Positions 54,898-63,610 of a stretch of DNA of 64,000 bases are shown one piece after another. Location: the NCBI RefSeq assembly GCF_017254915.1, contig NZ_JAFKCT010000007.1:25678-89677 (forward strand). The letters are read 5' to 3'. The notes under the pieces were generated by a model. That model was not told where the DNA came from and did no database searches. It saw nothing but the letters and a program-made list of their open reading frames with translations. The number at the start of each line of letters is the position of its first letter. The stretch's first letter is position 1. The stretch comes from Algoriphagus oliviformis. Its GTDB lineage: Bacteria > Bacteroidota > Bacteroidia > Cytophagales > Cyclobacteriaceae. Made by a program: the position numbers and the translations under genes.

Positions 54898-56964
54898 ATG
54901 TGCCGCCTGACTCTGATCTTTTTTCTAATACTGCTTGCCCCGCCGGTTTTTGGGCAGAGGCTGGTGGACTCCCTGAGAAATGAACTCGCCCGGCCTGGTT
55001 TGGCTGATTCGTCCCGCACGGACCTTTACAATGAACTTGCGTTTGCCTATGCGGGCATCAATCCCGTGTTGGGGCATGCCTATGCGGATTCGGCCCTTGC
55101 TTTGGCCACCGAGAGCGGGCTGGCTTCCCGCGCCACCTCGGCGCTCAACTACCGAGGGGTCAACTATTGGTACCAGGGGGAAGACTCGCTGGCCCTGCTG
55201 GCATACCGCCAGGTGCTGGAGGCCCACCAAAAGAGCGGGAACCGGAAGGGGCAGGCCAGCGCCACAAACAATATCGCCCTGATCGAATATCGAAATGGCA
55301 ACTATGGTGAGGCCCTTCAGTCCCACGAGGCCGCTACGGCGATTTTTGAGGAATTGGGCTTGAGAAAAAACACCATCAGCAGCCTGGCCAACACGGGAGT
55401 GGTCTTTTTGGCCTTGGCCGACTATCCCAATGCCCAGGAATACTTTCTCAGGGCTTTGGGAAAAACAGAGCCTGAGGATATCTGGGAGCGGGCCAACTGC
55501 TTCAACAACCTCGGCCTGATCGAGAAAAACCTCGGGAACTATGTCGAAGCCGAAGGCCACTACCTGGAGGCACTGGAGCTGTACCGGAAGAGCGAGAATG
55601 TCCAGTCCGAAGCCTCTGCCCTCGGCAATCTCAGCGTGGTGATGCAGCTTCAGGGCAAGCTCGATGACTCCCAAAGCTACATCCGGCAGGCCTTGGCGCT
55701 CAACAAGACCATCGGCAACGCCCGTCGCATCGCTTCCGACTATTCCAACTGGGGCACTTTGGCTCTGGAGATGGGCAAACCTGAACTGGCGGAAAAGTAC
55801 CTGGACAGCGCCAAAAACCTCTACCTCGAATCGGGTGAAAAGCTGAACCTGTCTGCCGTCTATCTCTCTTTGGCCAAGGCGAAAGCTGCGTTGGGATATC
55901 CGACAGCGGCTTCCATGCGGCTGGAGCGGGAGGCCCTGCGCTATGCCGAGGAGTCCGGCTCCCTGGAGGCCCAGCGGGCGGCTTGGGCGGCCCTGTCGGA
56001 GAGCTTGGAAAAATCCGGAGACTACCGCGGCAGTCTGGCGGCTTTCAGAAAATACCGGCAGTTTGAGGACAGCATCTTCAACGACGAAAACGAGCATCAG
56101 CTGCTGGCAGCCAAGATCGGATATGAGTTTGAGGCAAGGGAAAGGCAATTGACGGAGTCCTTTGAGACGGATAGGCAGCTGCTGGAGTCGGAGCGGGAGC
56201 AGGCGAGATGGCGGGCAGGTTTTTACCTGACCTTGGCCATTGGGATGGTCTTGCTGGCCGTTTTGGGGATTTTCCTGCTGCGCATGCAGGCCAAAAACAA
56301 GAGGGCCAAGCTCGAGTCGGAGTTTCGGGCCAAAGCCGCGGAGCTGGAACTGAAGGCGCTCAAGGCTCAGATGAACCCGCATTTTATCTTCAATGCGCTG
56401 AGCTCCATCAGTAATTTTCTCCTCAAAAACCAACCGGAGGAAGCGGATCGCTACCTGACTCGCTTTGCCCGCCTGATCCGGAGAATCCTCGAATACTCGG
56501 AGCTGACCGAGATATCCCTGGCCGAGGAAGTGGCCCTGCTGAGGGACTACATCGCCATCGAGGCGCTGCGGCTTGGCAAGGAGGTGGAGTTTGGCGTGGA
56601 GCTGGAGGACGGCGTGGATGCCGCCTCGCTCCTGATGCCTCCCCTGATCCTGCAGCCGCTGGTGGAGAACAGCCTTTGGCACGGCATCTCGCACATCCCG
56701 GGAGAAGGAAAGATCACCCTGAAGGTCTTTCGCCAGCAGTCCAGCTACCTGCTCGTACTCCGTGACAACGGCGCCGGATTGCGTGAGTCGGTCCAAGTGG
56801 AGGAAAAGCACCAGTCCATGGGGATGCACCTGGTCGAGAGCCGTCTGGAAAGCCTGCACAAGGACCGTCCAAATTCAGCCTGGTCCTTGTTTTGGGAAAG
56901 CCTGGCGTCTGGATACGAAGTCCGGCTGACCTTCACCCCAAGAGAAAACCTGAGCGCCATATGA
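54898..56964 (+). CDS. TPR-repeat sensor histidine kinase (LytS-type core)
   Basis: 688 residues. Signal peptide 1-19, then about eight tetratricopeptide repeats in the periplasm (about 45-400), a membrane helix near 441-463 (FYLTLAIGMVLLAVLG), a short coiled coil and the His_kinase core with QMNPHFIFNALSSISNFLL. ATP-binding VENSLWHG is followed by DNGAGL. It is a one-helix sensor whose TPR domain may bind a periplasmic protein partner. It overlaps the LytTR gene by 4 nt. Confidence 0.93.
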   Translation: MCRLTLIFFLILLAPPVFGQRLVDSLRNELARPGLADSSRTDLYNELAFAYAGINPVLGHAYADSALALATESGLASRATSALNYRGVNYWYQGEDSLALLAYRQVLEAHQKSGNRKGQASATNNIALIEYRNGNYGEALQSHEAATAIFEELGLRKNTISSLANTGVVFLALADYPNAQEYFLRALGKTEPEDIWERANCFNNLGLIEKNLGNYVEAEGHYLEALELYRKSENVQSEASALGNLSVVMQLQGKLDDSQSYIRQALALNKTIGNARRIASDYSNWGTLALEMGKPELAEKYLDSAKNLYLESGEKLNLSAVYLSLAKAKAALGYPTAASMRLEREALRYAEESGSLEAQRAAWAALSESLEKSGDYRGSLAAFRKYRQFEDSIFNDENEHQLLAAKIGYEFEARERQLTESFETDRQLLESEREQARWRAGFYLTLAIGMVLLAVLGIFLLRMQAKNKRAKLESEFRAKAAELELKALKAQMNPHFIFNALSSISNFLLKNQPEEADRYLTRFARLIRRILEYSELTEISLAEEVALLRDYIAIEALRLGKEVEFGVELEDGVDAASLLMPPLILQPLVENSLWHGISHIPGEGKITLKVFRQQSSYLLVLRDNGAGLRESVQVEEKHQSMGMHLVESRLESLHKDRPNSAWSLFWESLASGYEVRLTFTPRENLSAI

Positions 56965-57707
56965 TCCAAAGTGTCATCATAGAAGACGAACCCCAAAGCG
57001 CAGACCGCTTGCGGCTGTTGCTGGAAAAGTACCATCGTGAGGAGATCCAGCTGCTCCGATGGATACAAAATGGGAAGGAGGCGGAAGAGTTTCTCTCACA
57101 AAATCCAGTGGACTTGGTGTTTTTTGACGTGGAGATCGGCAGCGTGACGGCTTTTGAAATCCTGGCCAAGCTCAAAAGCTGGGACTTTTCCATCATTTTC
57201 ACCACCGCGCACCAGGCCTACGCCTTGCAGGCCATCAGGCATTCGGCGCTGGACTACCTGCTGAAGCCGGTAGATGCCCTGGAGCTCGATGCAGCCATTG
57301 TCAAGGTGAAGGACAGGAGAAGCTCCGGCTCGAGCCCACAGATCCGGCTTTTGCTGGACTACCTCCGCCACGGTGCCAAACACTCCCGCCTGCCCATTCC
57401 GACCCAGACGGGCATAGAGTATCTGGAGACCGATGAGATCGTGCGCTGCCAGGCGGACGTGAACTATACGCACATTTTTCTCAAGGAGGGGAGAAAGATC
57501 ACCGTAGCCAAGACCCTCAAGGATTTTGAAGGGCTCTTGGCAGCTTCGGGCTTTTTTCGCACCCACAATTCCCACCTGGTCAATCTCCGTGAGGTTCGCA
57601 TCTACCACAAAGGAAAAGGCGGCTACCTCATCCTCAAGGACGGCTCGGAGATCGAAGTGGCGTCCCGCCGCAAGGAGGAACTGCTGCTTGCCTTGGGCCA
57701 ATTTTGA
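56961..57707 (+). CDS. LytTR-family response regulator
   Basis: 248 residues from the ATG at 56961, which overlaps the kinase stop (ATGA); a longer frame upstream lies inside the kinase gene. Receiver: acidic Glu8-Asp9-Glu10, Asp56 in LVFFDVEIG, TTAHQAYA, Lys in YLLKPV. LytTR domain from about residue 150 (YLETDEIVRCQADVNYTHI, FFRTHNSHLVNL). Partner of the TPR kinase; it may control nearby transport or glycan genes. Confidence 0.94.
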   Translation: MIQSVIIEDEPQSADRLRLLLEKYHREEIQLLRWIQNGKEAEEFLSQNPVDLVFFDVEIGSVTAFEILAKLKSWDFSIIFTTAHQAYALQAIRHSALDYLLKPVDALELDAAIVKVKDRRSSGSSPQIRLLLDYLRHGAKHSRLPIPTQTGIEYLETDEIVRCQADVNYTHIFLKEGRKITVAKTLKDFEGLLAASGFFRTHNSHLVNLREVRIYHKGKGGYLILKDGSEIEVASRRKEELLLALGQF

Positions 57708-57866
57708 TTCTGTCCCTTTTGAAATTCAGATCTTTCGCGGATTAATTTGTTTAGAATTAATCCAGTTAATAATTTCGCAGTGTGTCGGCAGTGTGCTGTG
57801 ACCTGATCCCGACTGGGCAAGAAGCAGCAGGCCTTTCACGCATCGAAACCTTGACTCCAGCAGCTA

Positions 57867-59030
57867 GTGAATCTTAAAAAACTTTTGGGTAAACTCCACC
57901 TTTGGCTCGGATTGAGTTCCGGTTTGGTCGTATTTATCGTGGCGGTGACGGGCTGCATCTATGCTTTTCAGGCGGAGATCCAAGACCTCACCCAGCCCCA
58001 CCGGTTTGTGGAGCCCAAGGACGAGGCAGTGCTGCCGCCGAGCGAGATCAGTGAAATAGCACAGGCGGCTTTCCCGGAGGGACACCTGCATGCGGTGCTT
58101 TATCCTACACCCGAGCGCTCCGCACAGGCGATATTTTTCAGCTATGGCGAGGGCCACGATCACTACAAGATCGCCTATGTCAATCCTTACAGCGGAGAAG
58201 TACTGAAGGTGAAGGACGAAAACAAGGGCTTTTTCCCCTTCATTCTGGATGGACACTTCTATCTCTGGCTGCCTGATTCCATAGGCCAGACCGTGGTGGG
58301 TACCTTTACGCTGATTTTTCTCTTCATGGTGATCTCCGGCTTGATCCTGTGGTGGCCTAAGGGGAAAAACCTCAAGCAGAGTCTGACGGTAAAGTGGAAT
58401 GCCCGCTGGAGGAGAAAAAACTACGACCTTCACCAAGTAGCAGGCTTTTATGTGATGCTGTTTGCCTTGGTTTTTGCTGTCACGGGCTTGGTGTGGAGCT
58501 TTTTCTGGTTTAGGGACAGCTATCACCAGTTGCTTACCGGCAAGGAGCAATTCGTGGAATATTACGATCCGATCTCGGATTCCACACAGACTTGGAATGA
58601 AGAGGTCTCCGCGCTGGACAAGGTTTGGATGAAAATGCGGGCCGAATATCCCAACGCCGATTACATCGAAGTGCATCCACCAGAGTTGCCGCACGCCGCC
58701 ATCGCGGCCAATGCCAATCCGGATGGCGATACCTATTGGCAGATCGACTACCGCTACTTTGACCAATACACCCTGGAGGAGCTGCCTGTGGACCACATGT
58801 GGGGCAGGATAGGCGAGGCCTCTGCCGGGGAAAAGCTTTTTCGGATGAACTATGACATCCACGTCGGTGCGATTGGAGGTTTTCCGGGAAAACTGCTGGC
58901 TTTCCTGCTAAGCGCGATCATCGCATCCTTGCCCGTTACCGGATTTTTGCTGTGGTGGGGTAGAAAGTACAAGGCAAAGAAGCCCACGGCCAAGCGCGAA
59001 GTGATGGAGCCTGAGTTGGCTAAAATCTGA
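57867..59030 (+). CDS. PepSY-associated TM protein (PepSY_TM family)
   Basis: 387 residues from a GTG start. The first helix is LHLWLGLSSGLVVFIVAVTG with the family's conserved H-W-LG pattern. A periplasmic PepSY region follows (about 40-150), then helices at about 145-165, 190-215 and 345-370 with HQVAGFYVMLFALVFAVTGL and ending FLLWWGRKYKA. Such inner-membrane proteins usually accompany iron/siderophore uptake and may reduce ferric complexes; no TonB receptor is adjacent here. A remnant of a second PepSY gene lies downstream. Confidence 0.9.
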   Translation: MNLKKLLGKLHLWLGLSSGLVVFIVAVTGCIYAFQAEIQDLTQPHRFVEPKDEAVLPPSEISEIAQAAFPEGHLHAVLYPTPERSAQAIFFSYGEGHDHYKIAYVNPYSGEVLKVKDENKGFFPFILDGHFYLWLPDSIGQTVVGTFTLIFLFMVISGLILWWPKGKNLKQSLTVKWNARWRRKNYDLHQVAGFYVMLFALVFAVTGLVWSFFWFRDSYHQLLTGKEQFVEYYDPISDSTQTWNEEVSALDKVWMKMRAEYPNADYIEVHPPELPHAAIAANANPDGDTYWQIDYRYFDQYTLEELPVDHMWGRIGEASAGEKLFRMNYDIHVGAIGGFPGKLLAFLLSAIIASLPVTGFLLWWGRKYKAKKPTAKREVMEPELAKI

Positions 59031-59421
59031 GGGGACTTGGGTTTGTGATTTTTAAAGTACGATTGATGATGCCAAACCGGACAAAGGTCACTGAGGGCTA
59101 GCGGGTACGGCGCTCACTTTACCACCTTTCCATTTGCCCACTTTCCCCACACCCAGCCTTATAGCTCCGGTCTCCCGTCTCCTCCCATATCGGTCACCGG
59201 ACATCTGGCATTTTAGCGGGCAGGTGATCCATTTTACAACTTTTCCACCTTTCAGCCATTCCTCTCTCCGCTTCATCCCTTCATTTCACAGTCCTTAATT
59301 TTTTTGGAAAAAAGTCGAAAATTATCTTGGCTGGATAGGCTTCCGATTGTAGTTTTGTTTTAATTTAAAATAAGTCTAAATAAAAATTGAAATCATAACA
59401 AAGTCGGGTTCGGTCAACGGG
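59031..59421 (+). other. 391-bp gap: repeat words and an AT-rich promoter-like stretch
   Basis: 59108-59258 hold CACTTTACCACC/CACTTTCC words like those at 28 and 30 kb. From 59290 the sequence turns AT-rich. ATTTAAAATAAGTCTAAAT (59362-59380) has ATTTA/TAAAT ends, similar to iron-regulated operators of this phylum as I remember them. No complete gene. Confidence 0.45.
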
Positions 59422-59808
59422 ATGGTCGAAAAGACGCTGGGGCTTTGGCCCGAGTTGGTCATCCGCCGGGTGAATATCTTCAATCTGGGAGACCAAAACA
59501 TGCACGTGAAGATCGAGGGGCATCCTTCCTTCAGCTCCAAGTTTGCCGGGCTGGGGAATGCCGTCTACCATGCGGCATCGGGCGAGGCGGTGTCCAAAAA
59601 GGAACTGATGAAGGACACCGCCTTTTTCAACGGAGCTCGGGTGACCAAGATCCGCCTGCATTTTGGGGACTTTGGCGGACTGGGCCTGAAGCTGGTTTAT
59701 TTCGGCTTGGGGATTCTGTCCTGCTCGGTGATCGTCTCCAATCTGAAAACAAAAAACATCGAAGAACCTATGGAAAAGGCAACAAGACGAGTAGCCTCGT
59801 TGAGTTGA
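59422..59808 (+). pseudogene. PepSY_TM protein fragment (C-terminal part)
   Basis: The 128-codon ORF starts abruptly within a domain. LRLHFGDFGGLGLKLVYFGL is the conserved HFGDFGG helix entry of PepSY_TM proteins, and ILSCSVIVS begins the last helix pair, after which the expected helix and tail are replaced by a short polar end (KNIEEPMEKATRRV). The N-terminal helices are absent. Likely a deletion remnant behind an old promoter region; it is not the 3' end of the upstream intact PepSY gene. Confidence 0.6.
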
Positions 59809-59832
59809 GTTAGTATGGGTATTTAGAACAGA

Positions 59833-59861
59833 AAAGCCGAAGGGAGATTTCCTTCGGCTTT
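59833..59861. terminator. bidirectional terminator hairpin
   Basis: Perfect 11-bp stem (59833-59843 with 59851-59861), 7-nt loop, T-rich on both sides. It serves the PepSY remnant and possibly the convergent sulfatase. Confidence 0.85.
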
Positions 59862-59867
59862 CTTATT

Positions 59868-59968
59868 TGTATTTGTGATTTAGGATTTTTGATTTACGAC
59901 CTGGCACCGGTCATCTGGCATTGGTCATCCGACAATCAAATCTCAAATCTCTAATTTCAAATCCCAAA
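59868..59968. repeat. heptamer tract and GTCATCTGGCAT words
   Basis: ATTTGTGATTTAGGATTTTTGATTTACG-type words, ACCGGTCATCTGGCAT (also inverted-like near 59195-59215), then AAATCTCAAATCTC words up to the sulfatase stop. Confidence 0.6.
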
Positions 59969-61444
59969 TCAGTTTACTCCAAAATACCTTTTCAACACAT
60001 ACTCCGGCTGCCATTGGTCGGGCTTGCGGAGGGGATTGAGCGTGTCGGGATCGTACTGCATGGGCTTGATCTTGGGCGCCGTCCATCGCACGGTGTCGCC
60101 GGTTTTGTTTTGCCACTGCTCCAGCAGCTGGATGAGTTCCTGTTTTTTCGCAGCCATTTCCGGCTTTTCAGCCAGATTGTTCAGCTCCTGAGGGTCATGC
60201 GCCAGGTCAAAGAGCTGGGTGTAGTCCCGCTCCGGGTAGCGGAGGAGTTTGTACTGCCCGTCACGCACTGCCCGCACGGTCATGCGATAGGAGGTGAAGA
60301 GGCTTTCGCGTACGCCTTCCGCCTGACCTTGGATCACGGGGACTAGGCTTTTGCCGTCCAGCTTTTCCTTTTTTGGCAGGCCTGCCAGCTGAGCCAAAGT
60401 CGGGTAGATGTCGTGGATATAGGCAAAGGCGTCCAGTTCTTGTTCTTTTGGTACGCCGGGTCCTTTGATGATCAGGGGCACTTTGGTGCTGTGCTCGTAG
60501 AGGCTTTGCTTGCCGAGCAGTCCGTGGCTCCCCGCAGCGAGTCCGTTGTCCGCGGCATAGACGATGATGGTGTTCTCATACTGCCCGGTTTCCTTCAGCG
60601 TGGCGATGATCTTGCCGATCTGCTGGTCGAGGTGGGTGATGAGGGAGTAGTAGTCCGAGAGGATCATCTGGATGGTTTCTGGCTTTCTGGGCCAGCCGGT
60701 CAGGTTTTCGTCCCGCACCGTCAGCTGGTCAAACTCAAAAGGGTGATAAGGCATGTAGTTGCCGGGCAGGGGCAGGGAGCCATCGGGATAGTAGTCGATG
60801 AAGCTGGCCTCTGGAGAGTAGGGGTCATGGGGCACGGTGAAGGCCACATAGCAGAAGAAGGGCTTGTCCTTTTGGGTAGCTTTATGTTGCTTGATAAAGT
60901 CGATGGCCGTCTGCGCAAATACTTCCGTGGAGTAGGATTTTTGGGTGGGCGCTCCCAGTTTTCCGTCCGCCCCGTAGTCTCGGAGCGGGATGCTGTAGTG
61001 GTTGGCCATGCCGCCCAGATAGACGTTTTTGGCTTGCTGGAAGCTCGCTTCGAAAGCCTCCTTTTCGTTGTGCCACTTGCCTGTGCCATAGGTGGCATAG
61101 CCTGCTTCCGCAAAAGCCATCGGCATGGTGTGGACATCCTTCAGCTTGTCATATACCTTGAAGAGGTTTTGTCCGCTCATGAGCATGGCCCGGCTGGCCA
61201 TGCATACCGCGCCGTGGTTGCCGCCCATCACGTAGGCATTGGTAAAGCGGCTGCCTTCCTGGGCGAGCTGGTCCAGATGGGGGGTTCGGATGTAGGGATT
61301 TCCTGCGGCTCCCAAGGCGTCCGCACGCTGGTCGTCTGCGAAAAGAAAGAGCACGTTTGGCTTGGGGGATTGGCTTTGGGCTTGTGCAGAAACGGAGAAC
61401 TGGCAAATAAGCAGGACTAGAAAAAGGCAGGACTTGTATCGCAT
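59969..61444 (-). CDS. sulfatase (family S1), CxASR-type
   Basis: 491 residues. Signal peptide 1-22 (SVSAQAQ). NVLFLFADDQRADALG gives the first metal ligands. The maturation motif is CMASRAMLMSG with Cys81, that is C-x-A-S-R rather than the commoner C-x-P-S-R. GTGKWHNEK and YAADNGLAAGSHGL provide catalytic His/Asp sites. The ADDQRADALG start resembles iduronate-2-sulfatase/choline-sulfatase-like members of Bacteroidota. Divergent from the next sulfatase over 313 bp. Confidence 0.92.
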   Translation of the reverse strand: MRYKSCLFLVLLICQFSVSAQAQSQSPKPNVLFLFADDQRADALGAAGNPYIRTPHLDQLAQEGSRFTNAYVMGGNHGAVCMASRAMLMSGQNLFKVYDKLKDVHTMPMAFAEAGYATYGTGKWHNEKEAFEASFQQAKNVYLGGMANHYSIPLRDYGADGKLGAPTQKSYSTEVFAQTAIDFIKQHKATQKDKPFFCYVAFTVPHDPYSPEASFIDYYPDGSLPLPGNYMPYHPFEFDQLTVRDENLTGWPRKPETIQMILSDYYSLITHLDQQIGKIIATLKETGQYENTIIVYAADNGLAAGSHGLLGKQSLYEHSTKVPLIIKGPGVPKEQELDAFAYIHDIYPTLAQLAGLPKKEKLDGKSLVPVIQGQAEGVRESLFTSYRMTVRAVRDGQYKLLRYPERDYTQLFDLAHDPQELNNLAEKPEMAAKKQELIQLLEQWQNKTGDTVRWTAPKIKPMQYDPDTLNPLRKPDQWQPEYVLKRYFGVN

Positions 61445-61757
61445 TTCGGAGTAATTTGGATTCGAAATATAGCCCTAAATGAAGGGGATCTGAAACCGGA
61501 GATGGAAAAATAGGGCGTGTGTCCGAATATGTAAAATATGTTCCCTTCAAGTGGAATCCGTTTCCTGTCCGTTGATTTTATCTTATCCTTGTAAATCCAA
61601 TTTGGATATACGCTACTTTACCAGTAATAACCTTAGACTAGTATTAGGAGCGGAAAACCATGTCGAAACGTTACATCGGTCTTCCAGCCCGATTGTATTG
61701 AAAATTCGTTTACTGGCAGAAAGGCGTATATACAGAGATTCCAATAACCCAATTTGT
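61445..61757. other. 313-bp divergent region between two sulfatase genes
   Basis: No gene. An open frame of the plus-strand sulfatase extends to 61551 but lacks coding features. It must hold two promoters; I could not identify them with confidence. Confidence 0.5.
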
Positions 61758-63446
61758 ATGTTCTTCAAACTCAAACCCGTCCTTCCGGTACTTTTTGCCT
61801 GCCTGCTTTTTGCCTGCGGAAAAGAGCAAAGCCAAGAGGCCAAGCGTCCGAATATCGTCTTCATCATGTCCGATGACCACGCCTACCAAGCCATCTCGGC
61901 CTACAGCGACAAACTCATCGAGACCCCCAATATCGACCGAATCGCCAAGATGGGCATGCTTTTCACCAACGCCACGGTGACCAACTCCATCTGCGCCCCT
62001 TCCCGGGCGACGATTCTGACGGGGAAGCACTCCCACATCAACGGCAAGGTGGACAACCACTTTCCCTTTGACACCACCAACGTGACCTTTCCGCAGATTT
62101 TCCAAGACGCGGGCTACCAGACCGCCATGTTTGGCAAGCTCCACTTTGGCAACAGTCCCAAGGGCTTTGACCAGTTTAAGATTCTCCCTGGGCAGGGGAA
62201 ATACTACAATCCGGACTTTATCACCAAGGACGAAGGGAATATCACCGTGGAGGGCTATGTGACGGACATCATCACCGATATGACCCTCAACTGGCTGGAA
62301 AACGAGCGGAAAAAGGAAGATCCTTTCTTGCTTTTCTACCTGCACAAGGCACCGCACCGCGAGTGGCTTCCTGCGGAGAGACACCTGGCTGAGTTTACCC
62401 AGCGGACTTTCCCAGAGCCGGCTACACTATTTGACGACTATTCTGGAAGAGGTCGCGCTGCCCATGAGGCGGAGATGAACCTGCTCAAGGACATGCACTG
62501 GGCGGGTGACTCCAAGGTTTACCCGCAGGTGATGGACGAGCTGGGTATCAAGGAGACCTCCAGCTGGGACAAGGGCGCCTTCGAAGGCGAAGTGGGCCGA
62601 CTCAACGCCGCCCAGCGCGCTAATTGGGACGCGGCCTACGGCAAAGTCAACGAGGACTTCAAAAAGGCTTACCCGACCATGAGCGAGGAAGACAAGATGC
62701 GATGGAGATACCAGCGCTACATGCAGGACTACCTCGGCACGATCAAGGCTGTGGACGAAAACGTCGGTCGCGTGCTGGACTATCTGGAAGCAAACGGGCT
62801 GATGGAAAACACCATCATCGTCTATACCTCCGATCAGGGCTTTTACTTGGGCGAGCATGGCTGGTTTGACAAGCGATTTGTCTATGACGAGTCCTTCAAG
62901 ACACCGCTTTTGGTGGCTTGGCCGGGCAAAGTCGCGGCGGGCTCCAAGTCGGATGAGATGGTGCAAAACCTGGATTTTGCCCAGACTTTCCTACAGGCCG
63001 CAGGCATAGAAGCGCCGTCTGATATGCAGGGCGAGAGCCTCATGCCCCTGCTCACCGGCAAGACAGACCAGTGGACGCGCGATGCGGTGTACTACCACTA
63101 CTATGAGTATCCTTCCGTCCACATGGTGAAGCGCCACTATGCCATCGTGACCAAGGAGTACAAGCTGGTGCACTACTATTTCGATACCGATGAGTGGGAG
63201 CTGATCGACCGCATCAAGGACCCGCAGGAGCTGAAAAACGTCTATGATGATCCTGCCTATGCGGAGATCAAAGCTAACCTGCATAAGAAACTCGATGGAC
63301 TGAGGGAAAAATACGGGGACAACTCCCAGATCTCCCAAAAGTACCTCAATGAGTATCTGGACTACCTCGAGGGTAACAACTCACGTGCTGGTGCTAAGGA
63401 TACGGCACTGTTCAACAAGATCTTCAGAGACAGGGCCAAGCAATAG
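61758..63446 (+). CDS. sulfatase, probable N-acetylglucosamine-6-sulfatase type (S1_11-like), lipoprotein
   Basis: 562 residues from the ATG at 61758, which starts a lipoprotein signal (LLFACGK, Cys20). IVFIMSDDHAYQAISAY and TNSICAPSRATILTGK, with formylglycine site Cys79, are the pattern I associate with subfamily S1_11, whose characterised members remove 6-O-sulfate from GlcNAc. MFGKLHFG and YTSDQGFYLGEHGWF are the later catalytic motifs. A C-terminal DUF4976-like region ends the protein. With GH20 and sialidase genes in the window, a role in sulfated amino-sugar glycan breakdown is reasonable. Confidence 0.93.
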   Translation: MFFKLKPVLPVLFACLLFACGKEQSQEAKRPNIVFIMSDDHAYQAISAYSDKLIETPNIDRIAKMGMLFTNATVTNSICAPSRATILTGKHSHINGKVDNHFPFDTTNVTFPQIFQDAGYQTAMFGKLHFGNSPKGFDQFKILPGQGKYYNPDFITKDEGNITVEGYVTDIITDMTLNWLENERKKEDPFLLFYLHKAPHREWLPAERHLAEFTQRTFPEPATLFDDYSGRGRAAHEAEMNLLKDMHWAGDSKVYPQVMDELGIKETSSWDKGAFEGEVGRLNAAQRANWDAAYGKVNEDFKKAYPTMSEEDKMRWRYQRYMQDYLGTIKAVDENVGRVLDYLEANGLMENTIIVYTSDQGFYLGEHGWFDKRFVYDESFKTPLLVAWPGKVAAGSKSDEMVQNLDFAQTFLQAAGIEAPSDMQGESLMPLLTGKTDQWTRDAVYYHYYEYPSVHMVKRHYAIVTKEYKLVHYYFDTDEWELIDRIKDPQELKNVYDDPAYAEIKANLHKKLDGLREKYGDNSQISQKYLNEYLDYLEGNNSRAGAKDTALFNKIFRDRAKQ

Positions 63447-63496
63447 TTTGGAGGAAAAGACTAGCGATAAGCTTCATCGGGGCGGCCGGTGCATAG

Positions 63497-63516
63497 CCTA
63501 GGGTTTCAACCCTAGG
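63497..63516. repeat. palindrome CCTAGGGTT-TC-AACCCTAGG
   Basis: 9-bp perfect arms, preceded by ATCGGGGCGGCC (63478-63489) exactly as the palindromes at 48.54 and 48.79 kb are preceded by GGGGCGGCCCTTGG. Same element family. Confidence 0.8.
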
Positions 63517-63610
63517 TTATTGGTTTTCGGTCTGACATGGAACGTTTTGGCCGAGAGGAGGCCAAGTGAGTCCTGCGGGTTTCGCCAAAACCGGTTGAGG
63601 ATTGGGCTAG

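Noticed and set aside
61551..61757. Longer start for the right-hand sulfatase
   Set aside because: The extra 69 residues show no signal or domain and would bury the lipoprotein signal that begins at 61758.
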